A DNA stretch of 64,000 bases from Ignavibacteriales bacterium (lineage in GTDB: Bacteria; Bacteroidota; Ignavibacteria; Ignavibacteriales; Ignavibacteriaceae), in NCBI GenBank assembly GCA_016700155.1, contig CP065001.1, forward strand, positions 3,286,001 to 3,350,000, given 5' to 3'. This document shows, in pieces, positions 47,583-57,347 of this stretch. The number at the start of each line of letters is the position of its first letter. Position 1 is the stretch's first letter. Below the pieces are notes generated by a model. That model made no database searches, was not told the DNA's origin, and saw only the letters and a program-made list of their open reading frames with translations. The position numbers were made by a program, and so were the translations under genes.

Positions 47583-50500
47583 ATGATAAAAATTTATACT
47601 GTTTCATTTCTCCTTTTTATTTCAATTTTTTCCTCACAGTTATTTTCGCAGAATGCCGGTGACAATGTGTTTTCCGGAACACAGGTTCATTCTGTCAGAT
47701 TTCAGTTTAACCAGCCGAACTACTGGGATTCATTGACTTATTATTATAACCAGGGTAATGAACAATATATAGTTGCTGCAGTTACAATTAACGGCGAGGT
47801 AATTGACAGCGTTGGTGTAAGGTTAAAAGGTAATTCTTCTTACAGTCATCCAAACAATAAAAAATCCATACGTGTTAGTTTTGATGAATACCGTGATGAT
47901 CAGCGCTGGGATGGATTAAAAGGAATTCACCTCAACAATTGCTGGGGAGATCCGTCTTTCATAAGAGAAAAGATGCATCTTGATTTTTGCAGGGACGCAG
48001 GTATTCCGGCTCCACGCGCTAACTATGCAGAAGTTTATATCAATAACCAGTTATGGGCATTCTATTCTCTCGTAGAACATGTTGATAAAAAATTTCTTGA
48101 TTCACGTTACGGTAATGATGAAGGTAATCAATTCAAAGCCGTTGATGCATTTGGTTCATCGATCATTTCTGATTTCAGGTGGTATGGAAGTACACCAGGT
48201 ACTTATTACAACAGGTATGAATTAAAAACCGACGGGTCAACAACTGCATGGGATGATCTTATAAGAACGCTGGATACGCTGAATAACTCCGCCAACACAC
48301 AAACCTCTTTGCCAACGCAGGTGAACTTAAGCAGACTTTATAAAGCAATAGCCGCTGATAACCTGTTTGCGAACCTGGATTCTTATATCGGTGGTGGAAG
48401 GAATTTTTATTTTTACTACCTGCCGCCTGAAAATAAAATGGAATGGATTGTATGGGATGTTGGTTTAAGTTTTGGCGCTTACAGCGGCGGCGTTTCAAGC
48501 CTTGAAACACTGAGTCTGACTTACGTAAGTTCTTCAACAAACCGTCCGCTATTCAGTAAAATATTGAATACCCCGGCATTAAGAACTGAATATCTTTCAA
48601 CTCTGTGTTATCTTTTCAACGGCTATTTTTCACCTGCCCGTCTTCATCCTAAAGTTGATAGTATTGCAAATATTATCCGGCCCTACGTATATGCTGATCC
48701 GAAAAAAATGTATACGAATGCACAGTTTGAAACCAATCTTGTAAGTGATGTGAATGCCGGCGGTGGTGGCGGAACAAGAAAACCAGGGATCAAAAATTTT
48801 ATAACAGCACGGACTAACAGCGTTCAATCGCAATTGACATCTCTTGGTATAAGCTGCAATCTTGCTGTTCTTCCCGGTGACGTTGTGATAAATGAATTTC
48901 TTGCTCAAAATACTTTGATACCAGATCCATCCGGTGAGTTTGATGACTGGATTGAATTATATAACAATACAAATGCTGAAATAAATCTTAGCGGAATGTA
49001 TTTGTCAGATGACGCAACTCAACCTACCTTATGGCAATTTCCTGATAGCACGACCATAGCTCCTAATGGATATTTGATAGTCTGGGCTGATGAGGACAGC
49101 GGACAAACAGGACTTCACGCAAACTTTAAATTATCAGCAGATGGTGAGCATATTCGTTTTTCTAATATTGATGTAAGCGTTCTTGATACAATAACTTTTG
49201 GTGCCCAGTCAACAAATCTATCAATGATGCGAATTCCTAATGGAACCGGAAATTTTGTTCAGGGTGCGCCAACTTTTAATTCCGTTAACACACTTTCAAC
49301 ATTACCGTCAATTACTTCTGTAATACTTCCTCAATTCATACAGGGTTACAGCGGTACTAACAACAGCAGAATTCCTTTTGCGTTCAGAGCACGTTTGGAT
49401 AATCTTCTTCCGAATACAACTTACAGATATATCAATCAGATAATAATTTCTACAGATGGACCTACAACCAACGGTGCGGCAAATGTTATTTATGTTAATT
49501 CAGACAATACATTTACCCGTTCATCCGGACCTTCATTTACAACTGCAGGTAATTATGGTGAGTTTACAACAAACGCAGCAGGTTCATTTACCGGATGGTT
49601 CATTAGTGAAGCAACAGGCAATGCCCGCTTTACACCCGGCAACTATGTGTTTATGAGATTAAGATTAAACGATGGTGCCGGCGGAACAACTGCGGCAACT
49701 TACCTTACAACCGCTGATTCAGTTAAGGTTATTGATTTTGAAATCCTTAATGAATCCAATTACGGAACCGGTATATACGGACGTTCTTTTGCAGATTCAA
49801 AAGACTTTGTATTTCTTTATGATAACATTGACGGCACAGGCAGACCAGTTTCAGGAACACTCATAGAGAATGATGGAGTCGATCTCAGTTCGGTTACAAG
49901 TTTTGTACAGTTCTACCGAGATAGTGTCGATAACATTAATGGATCATGGGGAACTATAATTCCAAATCAATTAACAAGTGGAATAAGACGAATTGAACGA
50001 AGATTACTATCTGATGGAAGCATTCATCCATCTATTGCAACAGATGCAGATGGTATTTGGCCAAGCGGCGCAAATACAGTTAATCCACTAGGCGGACTCA
50101 GTCCGATCAGAATAGAAAATTATGAAGCACCGCTACCGGTAGAATTAATATCGTTTACTGGTTCAGTTACAGGAAAGCAGGTTACACTTTTATGGTCAAC
50201 CGCTTTGGAATCAAATAATATGGGTTTTGAAATAGAGAGGAAAATTCAAAACCAACATACCTCGTCAGGTAATTTTGAGTTTGAGAAAATTGGTTATGTC
50301 AACGGAAACGGTACAACTACATCTCAGCAGAATTATTCGTTTACAGATAATGAGACAGTAAACGGAAAATATATGTACAGGCTGAAACAATTGGACTTCA
50401 GCGGTACGTTCAATTATTCTGACATCATTGAAGTTGAAGTTAACGTACCGGGTGAATTTAGTTTGTCACAAAACTATCCTAATCCATTTAACCCATCGAC

Positions 50501-50714
50501 TACAATACGGTTTTCAATTCCCGAATCGATGAATGTGAGTTTGAAAGTTTACAATGTACTCGGGCAGGAAATAAAAACCCTGATAAGCGGGTTCAAAGAA
50601 GCAGGTGAGCATACAATAATTTTTGATGCGGGTGATCTTATAAGCGGTTTATATTTCTATAAACTTGAAGCAGGAATATTAAGCCAGGTCAAGAAGATGA
50701 TGCTGTTGAAATAA
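47583..50714 (+). CDS. Secreted CotH-kinase-like/lamin-tail-domain protein with type IX sorting domain
   Basis: 1043 residues. A signal peptide (SFLLFISIFSSQLFSQ) is followed by a CotH-like domain about 30-400 (VRLKGNSSYSHPNNKKSIRV, LKGIHLNNCWGDPSFIREKM, YAEVYINNQLWAFYSLVEHV, EWIVWDVGLSFG), a lamin-tail domain about 425-560 (VVINEFLAQN, EFDDWIELYNNT, LHANFKLSADGEHIRFSN), a beta-rich region, a FlgD-like segment (LPVELISFTGSV), and the C-terminal sorting domain (SLSQNYPNPFNPSTTIRFSI ... VKKMMLLK). CotH proteins are atypical protein kinases; the usual second Asp of the WDxD metal motif is Gly here (WDVG), so activity is uncertain. AAGGAT precedes the ATG, and a strong terminator follows the stop. 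Confidence 0.88.
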   Translation: MIKIYTVSFLLFISIFSSQLFSQNAGDNVFSGTQVHSVRFQFNQPNYWDSLTYYYNQGNEQYIVAAVTINGEVIDSVGVRLKGNSSYSHPNNKKSIRVSFDEYRDDQRWDGLKGIHLNNCWGDPSFIREKMHLDFCRDAGIPAPRANYAEVYINNQLWAFYSLVEHVDKKFLDSRYGNDEGNQFKAVDAFGSSIISDFRWYGSTPGTYYNRYELKTDGSTTAWDDLIRTLDTLNNSANTQTSLPTQVNLSRLYKAIAADNLFANLDSYIGGGRNFYFYYLPPENKMEWIVWDVGLSFGAYSGGVSSLETLSLTYVSSSTNRPLFSKILNTPALRTEYLSTLCYLFNGYFSPARLHPKVDSIANIIRPYVYADPKKMYTNAQFETNLVSDVNAGGGGGTRKPGIKNFITARTNSVQSQLTSLGISCNLAVLPGDVVINEFLAQNTLIPDPSGEFDDWIELYNNTNAEINLSGMYLSDDATQPTLWQFPDSTTIAPNGYLIVWADEDSGQTGLHANFKLSADGEHIRFSNIDVSVLDTITFGAQSTNLSMMRIPNGTGNFVQGAPTFNSVNTLSTLPSITSVILPQFIQGYSGTNNSRIPFAFRARLDNLLPNTTYRYINQIIISTDGPTTNGAANVIYVNSDNTFTRSSGPSFTTAGNYGEFTTNAAGSFTGWFISEATGNARFTPGNYVFMRLRLNDGAGGTTAATYLTTADSVKVIDFEILNESNYGTGIYGRSFADSKDFVFLYDNIDGTGRPVSGTLIENDGVDLSSVTSFVQFYRDSVDNINGSWGTIIPNQLTSGIRRIERRLLSDGSIHPSIATDADGIWPSGANTVNPLGGLSPIRIENYEAPLPVELISFTGSVTGKQVTLLWSTALESNNMGFEIERKIQNQHTSSGNFEFEKIGYVNGNGTTTSQQNYSFTDNETVNGKYMYRLKQLDFSGTFNYSDIIEVEVNVPGEFSLSQNYPNPFNPSTTIRFSIPESMNVSLKVYNVLGQEIKTLISGFKEAGEHTIIFDAGDLISGLYFYKLEAGILSQVKKMMLLK

Positions 50715-50740
50715 GAATAAATTGTTACTGATCTATTTTT

Positions 50741-50771
50741 AAGGCGATTCATTTTGAATCGCCTTTTTTTT
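50741..50771 (+). terminator. Rho-independent terminator after the CotH-type gene
   Basis: An 11-bp perfect stem (AAGGCGATTCA / TGAATCGCCTT, arms 50741-50751 and 50755-50765) with loop TTT is followed directly by a run of T. It lies 26 bp past the stop codon. This is the clearest intrinsic terminator in the window. Confidence 0.92.
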
Positions 50772-50949
50772 GCCGATTTACAATCGCACTTACATTACCC
50801 ACCACAATATTAATATCTGTTCATATTTAGCCAAATGAACGGAGTTGTTCAAATACAATCTGCCCATCTCAAATATTCGCATCTTTTTACTGGAACTGTA
50901 TTTGCATAAAATTCTTCCAAAATCTATTAGTTAACAAATAAATATGTAG

Positions 50950-53763
50950 ATGAAAGATATTCCCGATCAGAATCCATCACTTAATATTGCAATCATTGAC
51001 AGCAGTGATACATGGTATGCACAACCCAGATTGATTCATGATGAACTTGTAAAACTTGGTCATAATGTATTATGGCTTGCAAGACCAAATAACCAGGGAT
51101 ATAAAAAGAATACCGTTCCGCCGGGTTTTATAAAAATATGTATAGCAAACAACCTCTCCCCTATTGATGTATTTTCTGATAAACCTATGGAGTTAAATCA
51201 CCCTCCGCTTGATCGTGCTTATTACTCGGAAGCTGACCTTGTATTCGTTGGTGATAAAAATATTTTTCTAAAATTCTTTTCTTCAAGACCACACACATTT
51301 TATCTGCCTTATGCTGCAGACCCTGCAGTATTTAAAAACCTCAACTTAACAGAGACTTATGACGTGGGATTTATCGGCAACATCCGTTTCGACGAAAGAA
51401 AAAGACGTATAGAAAAACTTCAAAAGTATTTTAATGTTTTCATCGGCAATAAACTATTTATGGAAGAAGCAAACCTTGCAATGAACAGGTGTAAAATTAT
51501 ATTTAATACCTGCGACGGCAAAGAACTTAATATGCGTGTATTCGAAGGACTTGCAACGGGTAAATTGTTGGTAACGGAACAGATTGCATTCCTTGATGAA
51601 CTTTTTAATGATAAAGAACACCTTGTAACATACTCAAATGATGATGAGCTTATTGAGGCAGTGCAAACCTATCTGTTGAACGATTCTGAACGAAAAAGAA
51701 TTGCATCTAACGGGTTGAATGAGGTCGTAAAAAAACACACTTATACACACCGTGCTAAATTTATTGTTGATAAGATCCTTCAGCTATACACGAAGTATGA
51801 TCATAAAAATTCTAACCACATTAATAGCGAAATCAAATACAGAACATTCTATGAAAACCAGGCTACAGTTAACCGAACAGCACAGGAAAGAATTTTTGAT
51901 TTTAATCTTCCCGATCCTGATTCTGATGGTAAATATGATATAAGAAACCGCCTGAAAGAAGCACTTAAAGTCGCCAAAGGTAAAGTACTTGATATTGGCT
52001 GTCAGCGTGGTGGTTATTCATATAATCTTAAAAGTATTGGATGCGATGTTACGGCGATTGATATAAGTATGGGTTATGTAAAACAGGCGAAGGAAAAAGT
52101 ATCTGATGTTCAGTTTGCTCAATCTGATGCCGGAGATCTCCCATTCAAAGAAAATACATTTGATACAATTATTCTTTCAGAAGTGCTTGAACATGTAACC
52201 GATGAAAATAAAGTCGCATCAGAAGTTAAAAGAGTTGTAAGGACCGGAGGAACAATTTTCGTAACAGTACCGGCGTACGAAGATGATTCGGAAGAACATA
52301 TTCGGTTTATTAATAAAAAAACTCTGGCTGAACTTTTTTGTGATTGCAAAATTGAATTCAAGGATAACTATAATTTAAAATCGACAGTAATGACAGCACA
52401 AAAATTAAATCCCAAAGAAGCAGGCAGAAGAAAAACTGAACAGAAACTTAAAATACTGATTACCAATCACCACCTTCTTGATATGACCGGTTCTGAGATA
52501 CTCACTTTTACATTAGCAGAACAATTATCAAAAAAGGGTCACGATGTTGTTGTTTATTCAAAATATGTGGATAAAACGAAAACTCTTTTTGATGAAAAAG
52601 GAATCCGGGTAGTTGATGATTTAAAACAGCTTTTCAATGAACATTTTGATGTTGCTCATGTTCATCACAATATAAATGCATTAGAAATAAGAGACACATT
52701 TCCTGAATTGCCAATTGTGTTTTTATCACAAGGAGTTATTCCATTTCTTGAACAACCTCCTCAAATTGACCTCTCAATATCTAAGTACTTTGCTTTAAGT
52801 GAAGAGGTTAAACAGAATCTTATCAGGTCTGGAGTAAAAGAAAATTCAATCAAGGTACTTGGAAATCCTGTAGACGAAATAAAATTCCTATCAAAAAAAG
52901 AGATTAATACTATTCCGCAAAATGCACTGGTGATAAGCGGAAGACTTGATAAAGAAAAAGAAGGAATAATTAATCAAGCGTGTAGCAACCTTAATATTAA
53001 GGTGCAGTTTGTTGGGGGACGATTCGGAGAAGTACCATACTCACAAATAAAAGAATTGATAGAGCAGGCTGATATTGTATTCTCACTTGGAAGGGGCGTT
53101 ATCGAAGCCATGATGATGGAACGTGCAGTTATGATTTTTGATTACCTTGGCGGCGATGGTTTAATTAATGAAAATAATTTTGATGAAATAAAAGAAACAA
53201 ACTTTTCCGGAAGAAGATATAAAAAGAATTTTACTGCACAGGATCTTATCGACGAACTAAAAAAATACGATACTAAATCAGTGAAAAAAGTACGGCGACT
53301 GGCTGTTGATAATTTTTCTGCATCAAAGTTAGTTGATGGATTGATTGATGAGTATTGTGAAATAAAATCTCAAAAAGTCCCTTCTTTAAATAGTGATAAC
53401 AAAATCCTGTTAAAGTTTTTATCCAATGTGATTAATGAAACGAGGAATTATTCCAATGAGCTGGCTGCAAGGAGAATTAATTATCAACCTGGACCAAATC
53501 CTTGTCAGGATATTCTTTTTAAGGCAGAGCAATTAATTGAAGATGGAAAATTAAAAGATGCGAAAGATGTAATAGCCCAAATGCTTCAATCAAATCCTCT
53601 TGATCTTGATGCTTTAAATAATCTGGCAGTTGTTTCGATCCTTGAAAATAATTATTCCGATGCCGAAAGGATTATCAGTCTCATCCTTCAGATTGATCCT
53701 GCAAATGAAGTTGCTTCTGGTAACCTGAATTATATTCATGAAGCAATGTCTGTTTCCAATTAA
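50950..53763 (+). CDS. Multi-domain glycosyltransferase: CgeB-like GT, SAM methyltransferase, GT4, TPR
   Basis: 937 residues, no signal peptide, cytosolic. About 10-285 is CgeB/DUF3880-like (NIAIIDSSDTWYAQPRLIHD, YDVGFIGNIRFDERKRRIEK, NMRVFEGLATGKLLVTE). About 300-500 is a class I methyltransferase of type 11 (VLDIGCQRGGYSYNL, SDAGDLPFKENTFDTIILSE with VLEHV, VVRTGGTIFVTVP). About 500-800 is a GT4-like GT-B fold (ILITNHHLLDMTGSEILTFT, VAHVHHNI, ALVISGRLDKEKEG, FSLGRGVIEAMMMERAVMIF). The C-terminus has two TPR-like units (LIEDGKLKDAKDVIAQMLQS, NYSDAERIISLILQID). It is followed six bp later by another giant glycosyltransferase. Together they probably build a methylated surface glycan or O-glycans on exported proteins; sugar specificities are unknown. 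Confidence 0.85.
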   Translation: MKDIPDQNPSLNIAIIDSSDTWYAQPRLIHDELVKLGHNVLWLARPNNQGYKKNTVPPGFIKICIANNLSPIDVFSDKPMELNHPPLDRAYYSEADLVFVGDKNIFLKFFSSRPHTFYLPYAADPAVFKNLNLTETYDVGFIGNIRFDERKRRIEKLQKYFNVFIGNKLFMEEANLAMNRCKIIFNTCDGKELNMRVFEGLATGKLLVTEQIAFLDELFNDKEHLVTYSNDDELIEAVQTYLLNDSERKRIASNGLNEVVKKHTYTHRAKFIVDKILQLYTKYDHKNSNHINSEIKYRTFYENQATVNRTAQERIFDFNLPDPDSDGKYDIRNRLKEALKVAKGKVLDIGCQRGGYSYNLKSIGCDVTAIDISMGYVKQAKEKVSDVQFAQSDAGDLPFKENTFDTIILSEVLEHVTDENKVASEVKRVVRTGGTIFVTVPAYEDDSEEHIRFINKKTLAELFCDCKIEFKDNYNLKSTVMTAQKLNPKEAGRRKTEQKLKILITNHHLLDMTGSEILTFTLAEQLSKKGHDVVVYSKYVDKTKTLFDEKGIRVVDDLKQLFNEHFDVAHVHHNINALEIRDTFPELPIVFLSQGVIPFLEQPPQIDLSISKYFALSEEVKQNLIRSGVKENSIKVLGNPVDEIKFLSKKEINTIPQNALVISGRLDKEKEGIINQACSNLNIKVQFVGGRFGEVPYSQIKELIEQADIVFSLGRGVIEAMMMERAVMIFDYLGGDGLINENNFDEIKETNFSGRRYKKNFTAQDLIDELKKYDTKSVKKVRRLAVDNFSASKLVDGLIDEYCEIKSQKVPSLNSDNKILLKFLSNVINETRNYSNELAARRINYQPGPNPCQDILFKAEQLIEDGKLKDAKDVIAQMLQSNPLDLDALNNLAVVSILENNYSDAERIISLILQIDPANEVASGNLNYIHEAMSVSN

Positions 53764-53769
53764 AATATT

Positions 53770-56700
53770 ATGACAAAAACCGATATATCAATAATCATCC
53801 CCATTTATAATAAGATTGAATTAACTGTTCAGTGTATTGAATCAGCAATAAAAGTACTGCCTGAAAAACTTAGTTGTGAATTTATCGTCATCGATAATGG
53901 TTCTTCAGATGCGACAGAGCAGGTACTCAATGAACTGGTCAAACAGAATAACCTTGTTAAGTACCACAGAAGTGAAGACAATCTTGGTTTTACAAAAGCA
54001 TGTAACGCTGGGGCGACTTTTGCGAAAGGCGAAGTTCTTGTCTTTCTGAATAATGATACTATTTCTTTGCCCGGTTGGATTGAAGCAGGTTATAACCGCC
54101 TGATCAGTGATGAATCAACGGGCATAGTCGGCGCGAAGCTTTTATATCCGGATGATACCATTCAGCATGCAGGAATTGTATTTGAGAAAAGAGAAAATCA
54201 ATACCTGCCATTGTGGCCATCACATATTTACAGGAATGAACGATCTGATTATCAGTCTGCAAATGAATTAGCAGAATATGAAGCAGTTACCGGGGCATGT
54301 CTTTTCATTCGCAAAGAGTTATTCCACAAAGTCGGTGGTTTTGAAGAATCATACGGAATGTACTTTGAGGATATTGATTTGTGCTTCAAAGTCTCAGAGC
54401 TCGGTAAAAAAATTATTTATGACCCACAGTGTTCATTAATTCATCTTGAAGGTAAATCTTCCTTGGATCAGCAAGAAGTTGATGAAAGGACAATAGCGGC
54501 ATCTAAAATATTTTATAACAGATGGCGTAATAAAATTAATTCAAAGTGTGAAAAAGATGTTAGTAATACAGTATACTGGCTGGCACCTATTTTTAACCCG
54601 AGTGGTTATGCGAGTGAGGCAATTACTTTTTCATTGGCTCTTGAACCTCATCTCGATTTAATAATAAGTCATCAGAATAAATTTTTATCGAATGAATTTA
54701 TCGACAACCTCCCGGAAAAAACCCGGCATACATTGTTAAAACTTCATGTAGTCCCTCCCGAAGACTGTGTAAATAAAATAGACTTTTTAAATAAACCAAT
54801 AATTGTCCAGCATCAGCCGGGAAGCGCTTTTTACAAAATCCCAGAAGCATATTACAGTATCGGGCGAACGATGTTTGAAACCGACCGTATTCCGCAGGAC
54901 TGGGTCCAAAAAATAAATCAGCTTGATGAAGTCTGGGTTCCAAGTAAATTCAATAAAGAAACTTTTATCAGAAGCGGTGTCAAGGAAAATAAGGTCGTCG
55001 TAATTCCGGGAGGGATTGACACTTCGGTGTTTGATCCTGATATGGTTGAACCAATGGAACTTCCTTATAAAGCAGCTTACAATTTTCTGTCAATGTTTGA
55101 ATGGACAAACAGAAAAGGCTGGGATATACTCCTTCGCGCCTACTTTGAAACTTTCACAAATAAGGATGACGTTTGCCTGTATCTGAGAACTTATCTCCTC
55201 TCTCATTATGACGGTGATACTAAAACTGAATTGATGCAAAAAATAAACAAGCTGATTCAAAGATATGGTTATAAGAAAGAATCACTCCCCCGTTTTGAAC
55301 TTCTGACTACACAACTTCCTTTTAACGAAATGCTGCGCCTGTACAAATCTGTTGATGCATTTGTGCTTCCTACACGTGGTGAAGGCTGGGGACGTCCATA
55401 TATGGAAGCTATGGTATTCGGACTGCCTGTGATCGGAACTAACTGGAGTGCAAACACAGAGTTTATGAATCATGAGAACTCCTACCTCATTGATGTTCAT
55501 AACTTAGTCGATATAAAGGAAAATGAGATTGCTTCCTATCTGGGACACAAATGGGCTGAGCCGTCAAAAAATCATCTTTGCAAATTGATGAAATTCGTGT
55601 TCGAAAATCCTGATGAAGCAAAAGACAGAGGTAAATTTGCACAGCAAGAAATTCGTGAAAAGTATAGTCTCGAAGCAATTGCAAAAATAATTACCGAAAG
55701 GCTGAAAATAATTGAAAGGGATTATACAAAACTTAAAAGTGTAAACCATGATAGTAAAATAATATGGGAAGGAGATCAGTTCGTCTGTAGTTCATTAGCA
55801 TATGTGAACAGAGAAATTTGCAGCGAACTGCTTTCCCTCGGATACGAAGCAAAAGTAATATTCCCTCAACAGAACTATGAAGATGAATTGGTAAGATCAA
55901 ATCCTGAACTTGTCAATTCATTTAACCGGAATATTAAAGCGGCAGATATACACATAACTCATCAATGGCCTCCCAAACTTGAAGCACCAAAATCAGGCAG
56001 ATGGGTTGTAATACAGCCCTGGGAATTTGGTTCACTGCCAAAACAGTGGGTTGAAGTTTTTAATAATTATGCCGATGAAATGTGGGTTTATTCTGACTAT
56101 ATCAAAAATGTTTACATTGAAAGCGGTGTTGATGAAAAAAGAATATTCGTTGTACCTCTCGGTTTCTCATCTGAAAAGTTTAATCCAAAGATTAAACCAT
56201 ATAAACTAAAGACTAAAAAGAAATTTAAATTTTTATTCCTCGGCGGTACGATTTACAGAAAAGGCATCGATATACTTCTTGAAGTATTTAATTCCTCGTT
56301 TAACAGGAATGATGATGTTTGTCTTGTGATCAAAGATATTGGTTCAAAAACATTTTACAGGGGACAGACAATAAAAGACAAATTGAAAGAATATTCCGCT
56401 GATAAAAATTTTCCCGAGATAGAATATATTGATTCAACATTAAGCGAAAAACAGTTATCCGGACTTTATACTGCGTGTGATGTACTCGTTCATCCCTACC
56501 GCGGCGAAGGATTCGGATTGCCTGTACTCGAAGCAATGGCTTGCGGTATGCCGGTGATTGTAACCAAAGGAGGCTCAACTGATGATTTTTGTGATGATGA
56601 AAACAGCTTAAGAATTAACTCAACAAAAAAATACTTTAGTGAAAATAAAATTGATGAGTGGGAAACCACAGGCAGACCGTGGTTGCTTGAGCCTGATAAA

Positions 56701-57339
56701 AACGAACTTGCAGAAAAATTGAAATTTGCTGTTGAAAATAATTCACAATTAAAAGAAAGAGCAAAAGCTAATATTGAATATGTAAACCAGAGCTGGACCT
56801 GGCAAAGAACTATACAAAAAGTTGATGAACGAATTATTGAACTTTCCACAAAACCGATCTTCAGGTACCTTCCCCAAAATGCAGCAAGTATAATTACTGA
56901 TGAAGGATCAATAGTTCAACGGCTTATTACCGAGGCTTATTCGTTGTACGATGCAAACGACTTCATTGGAAGTTTGAACAAACTTGAACAAATAATAAGT
57001 AGAATTAATTTGAACAGTGAGGAATCGCTGAAGAATAAATTAGTTGAACAAATTTTCAATCTGGCTGGTTTAGCAAACCTGGGATTAAAAAATTTCGATT
57101 CCGCCAAAAAATATTTTGAGAAAGAGTTACAATTAAATCCCGCTTCATCTTCCGCCTGTTTCGGATTAGGTGAAATATTTATTATCGCCGAGCAATACGA
57201 AGCCTCCAAGACAATGTTTGAATGGGCAGTGGCAAATGATTCAACTAATTCAAAGGCAATATTGAAACTTGAAGAAGTTAATCAGGTTATGGGATTTCAT
57301 CCAACTCATAACTCATTGCTGATTGAGATACCTGAATAG
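53770..57339 (+). CDS. Triple glycosyltransferase: GT2-GT4-GT4 with C-terminal TPR
   Basis: 1189 residues, cytosolic. The GT2 domain spans about 5-260 (ISIIIPIYNKIELTVQC, VIDNGSSDATEQVL, FLNNDTISLPGWIEA, GGFEESYGMYFEDIDLCFK, where the DXD-like and ED residues are present). The first GT4 domain is about 275-640 (VVVIPGGIDTSVFDPD, LPTRGEGWGRPYMEAMVFGL). The second is about 655-1020 (FVVPLGFSSEKFNPK, FLFLGGTIYRKGIDILLEVF, HPYRGEGFGLPVLEAMACGM). The C-terminal TPR region is about 1055-1180 (KYFEKELQLNPASSSACFGL). E-G-x-G-x-P-x-x-E-A-M in both GT4 units indicates active GT-B sites. It starts 6 bp after the 937-residue enzyme, so the two genes are coupled and probably act on the same glycan. Confidence 0.87.
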   Translation: MTKTDISIIIPIYNKIELTVQCIESAIKVLPEKLSCEFIVIDNGSSDATEQVLNELVKQNNLVKYHRSEDNLGFTKACNAGATFAKGEVLVFLNNDTISLPGWIEAGYNRLISDESTGIVGAKLLYPDDTIQHAGIVFEKRENQYLPLWPSHIYRNERSDYQSANELAEYEAVTGACLFIRKELFHKVGGFEESYGMYFEDIDLCFKVSELGKKIIYDPQCSLIHLEGKSSLDQQEVDERTIAASKIFYNRWRNKINSKCEKDVSNTVYWLAPIFNPSGYASEAITFSLALEPHLDLIISHQNKFLSNEFIDNLPEKTRHTLLKLHVVPPEDCVNKIDFLNKPIIVQHQPGSAFYKIPEAYYSIGRTMFETDRIPQDWVQKINQLDEVWVPSKFNKETFIRSGVKENKVVVIPGGIDTSVFDPDMVEPMELPYKAAYNFLSMFEWTNRKGWDILLRAYFETFTNKDDVCLYLRTYLLSHYDGDTKTELMQKINKLIQRYGYKKESLPRFELLTTQLPFNEMLRLYKSVDAFVLPTRGEGWGRPYMEAMVFGLPVIGTNWSANTEFMNHENSYLIDVHNLVDIKENEIASYLGHKWAEPSKNHLCKLMKFVFENPDEAKDRGKFAQQEIREKYSLEAIAKIITERLKIIERDYTKLKSVNHDSKIIWEGDQFVCSSLAYVNREICSELLSLGYEAKVIFPQQNYEDELVRSNPELVNSFNRNIKAADIHITHQWPPKLEAPKSGRWVVIQPWEFGSLPKQWVEVFNNYADEMWVYSDYIKNVYIESGVDEKRIFVVPLGFSSEKFNPKIKPYKLKTKKKFKFLFLGGTIYRKGIDILLEVFNSSFNRNDDVCLVIKDIGSKTFYRGQTIKDKLKEYSADKNFPEIEYIDSTLSEKQLSGLYTACDVLVHPYRGEGFGLPVLEAMACGMPVIVTKGGSTDDFCDDENSLRINSTKKYFSENKIDEWETTGRPWLLEPDKNELAEKLKFAVENNSQLKERAKANIEYVNQSWTWQRTIQKVDERIIELSTKPIFRYLPQNAASIITDEGSIVQRLITEAYSLYDANDFIGSLNKLEQIISRINLNSEESLKNKLVEQIFNLAGLANLGLKNFDSAKKYFEKELQLNPASSSACFGLGEIFIIAEQYEASKTMFEWAVANDSTNSKAILKLEEVNQVMGFHPTHNSLLIEIPE

Positions 57340-57347
57340 AGATTATG

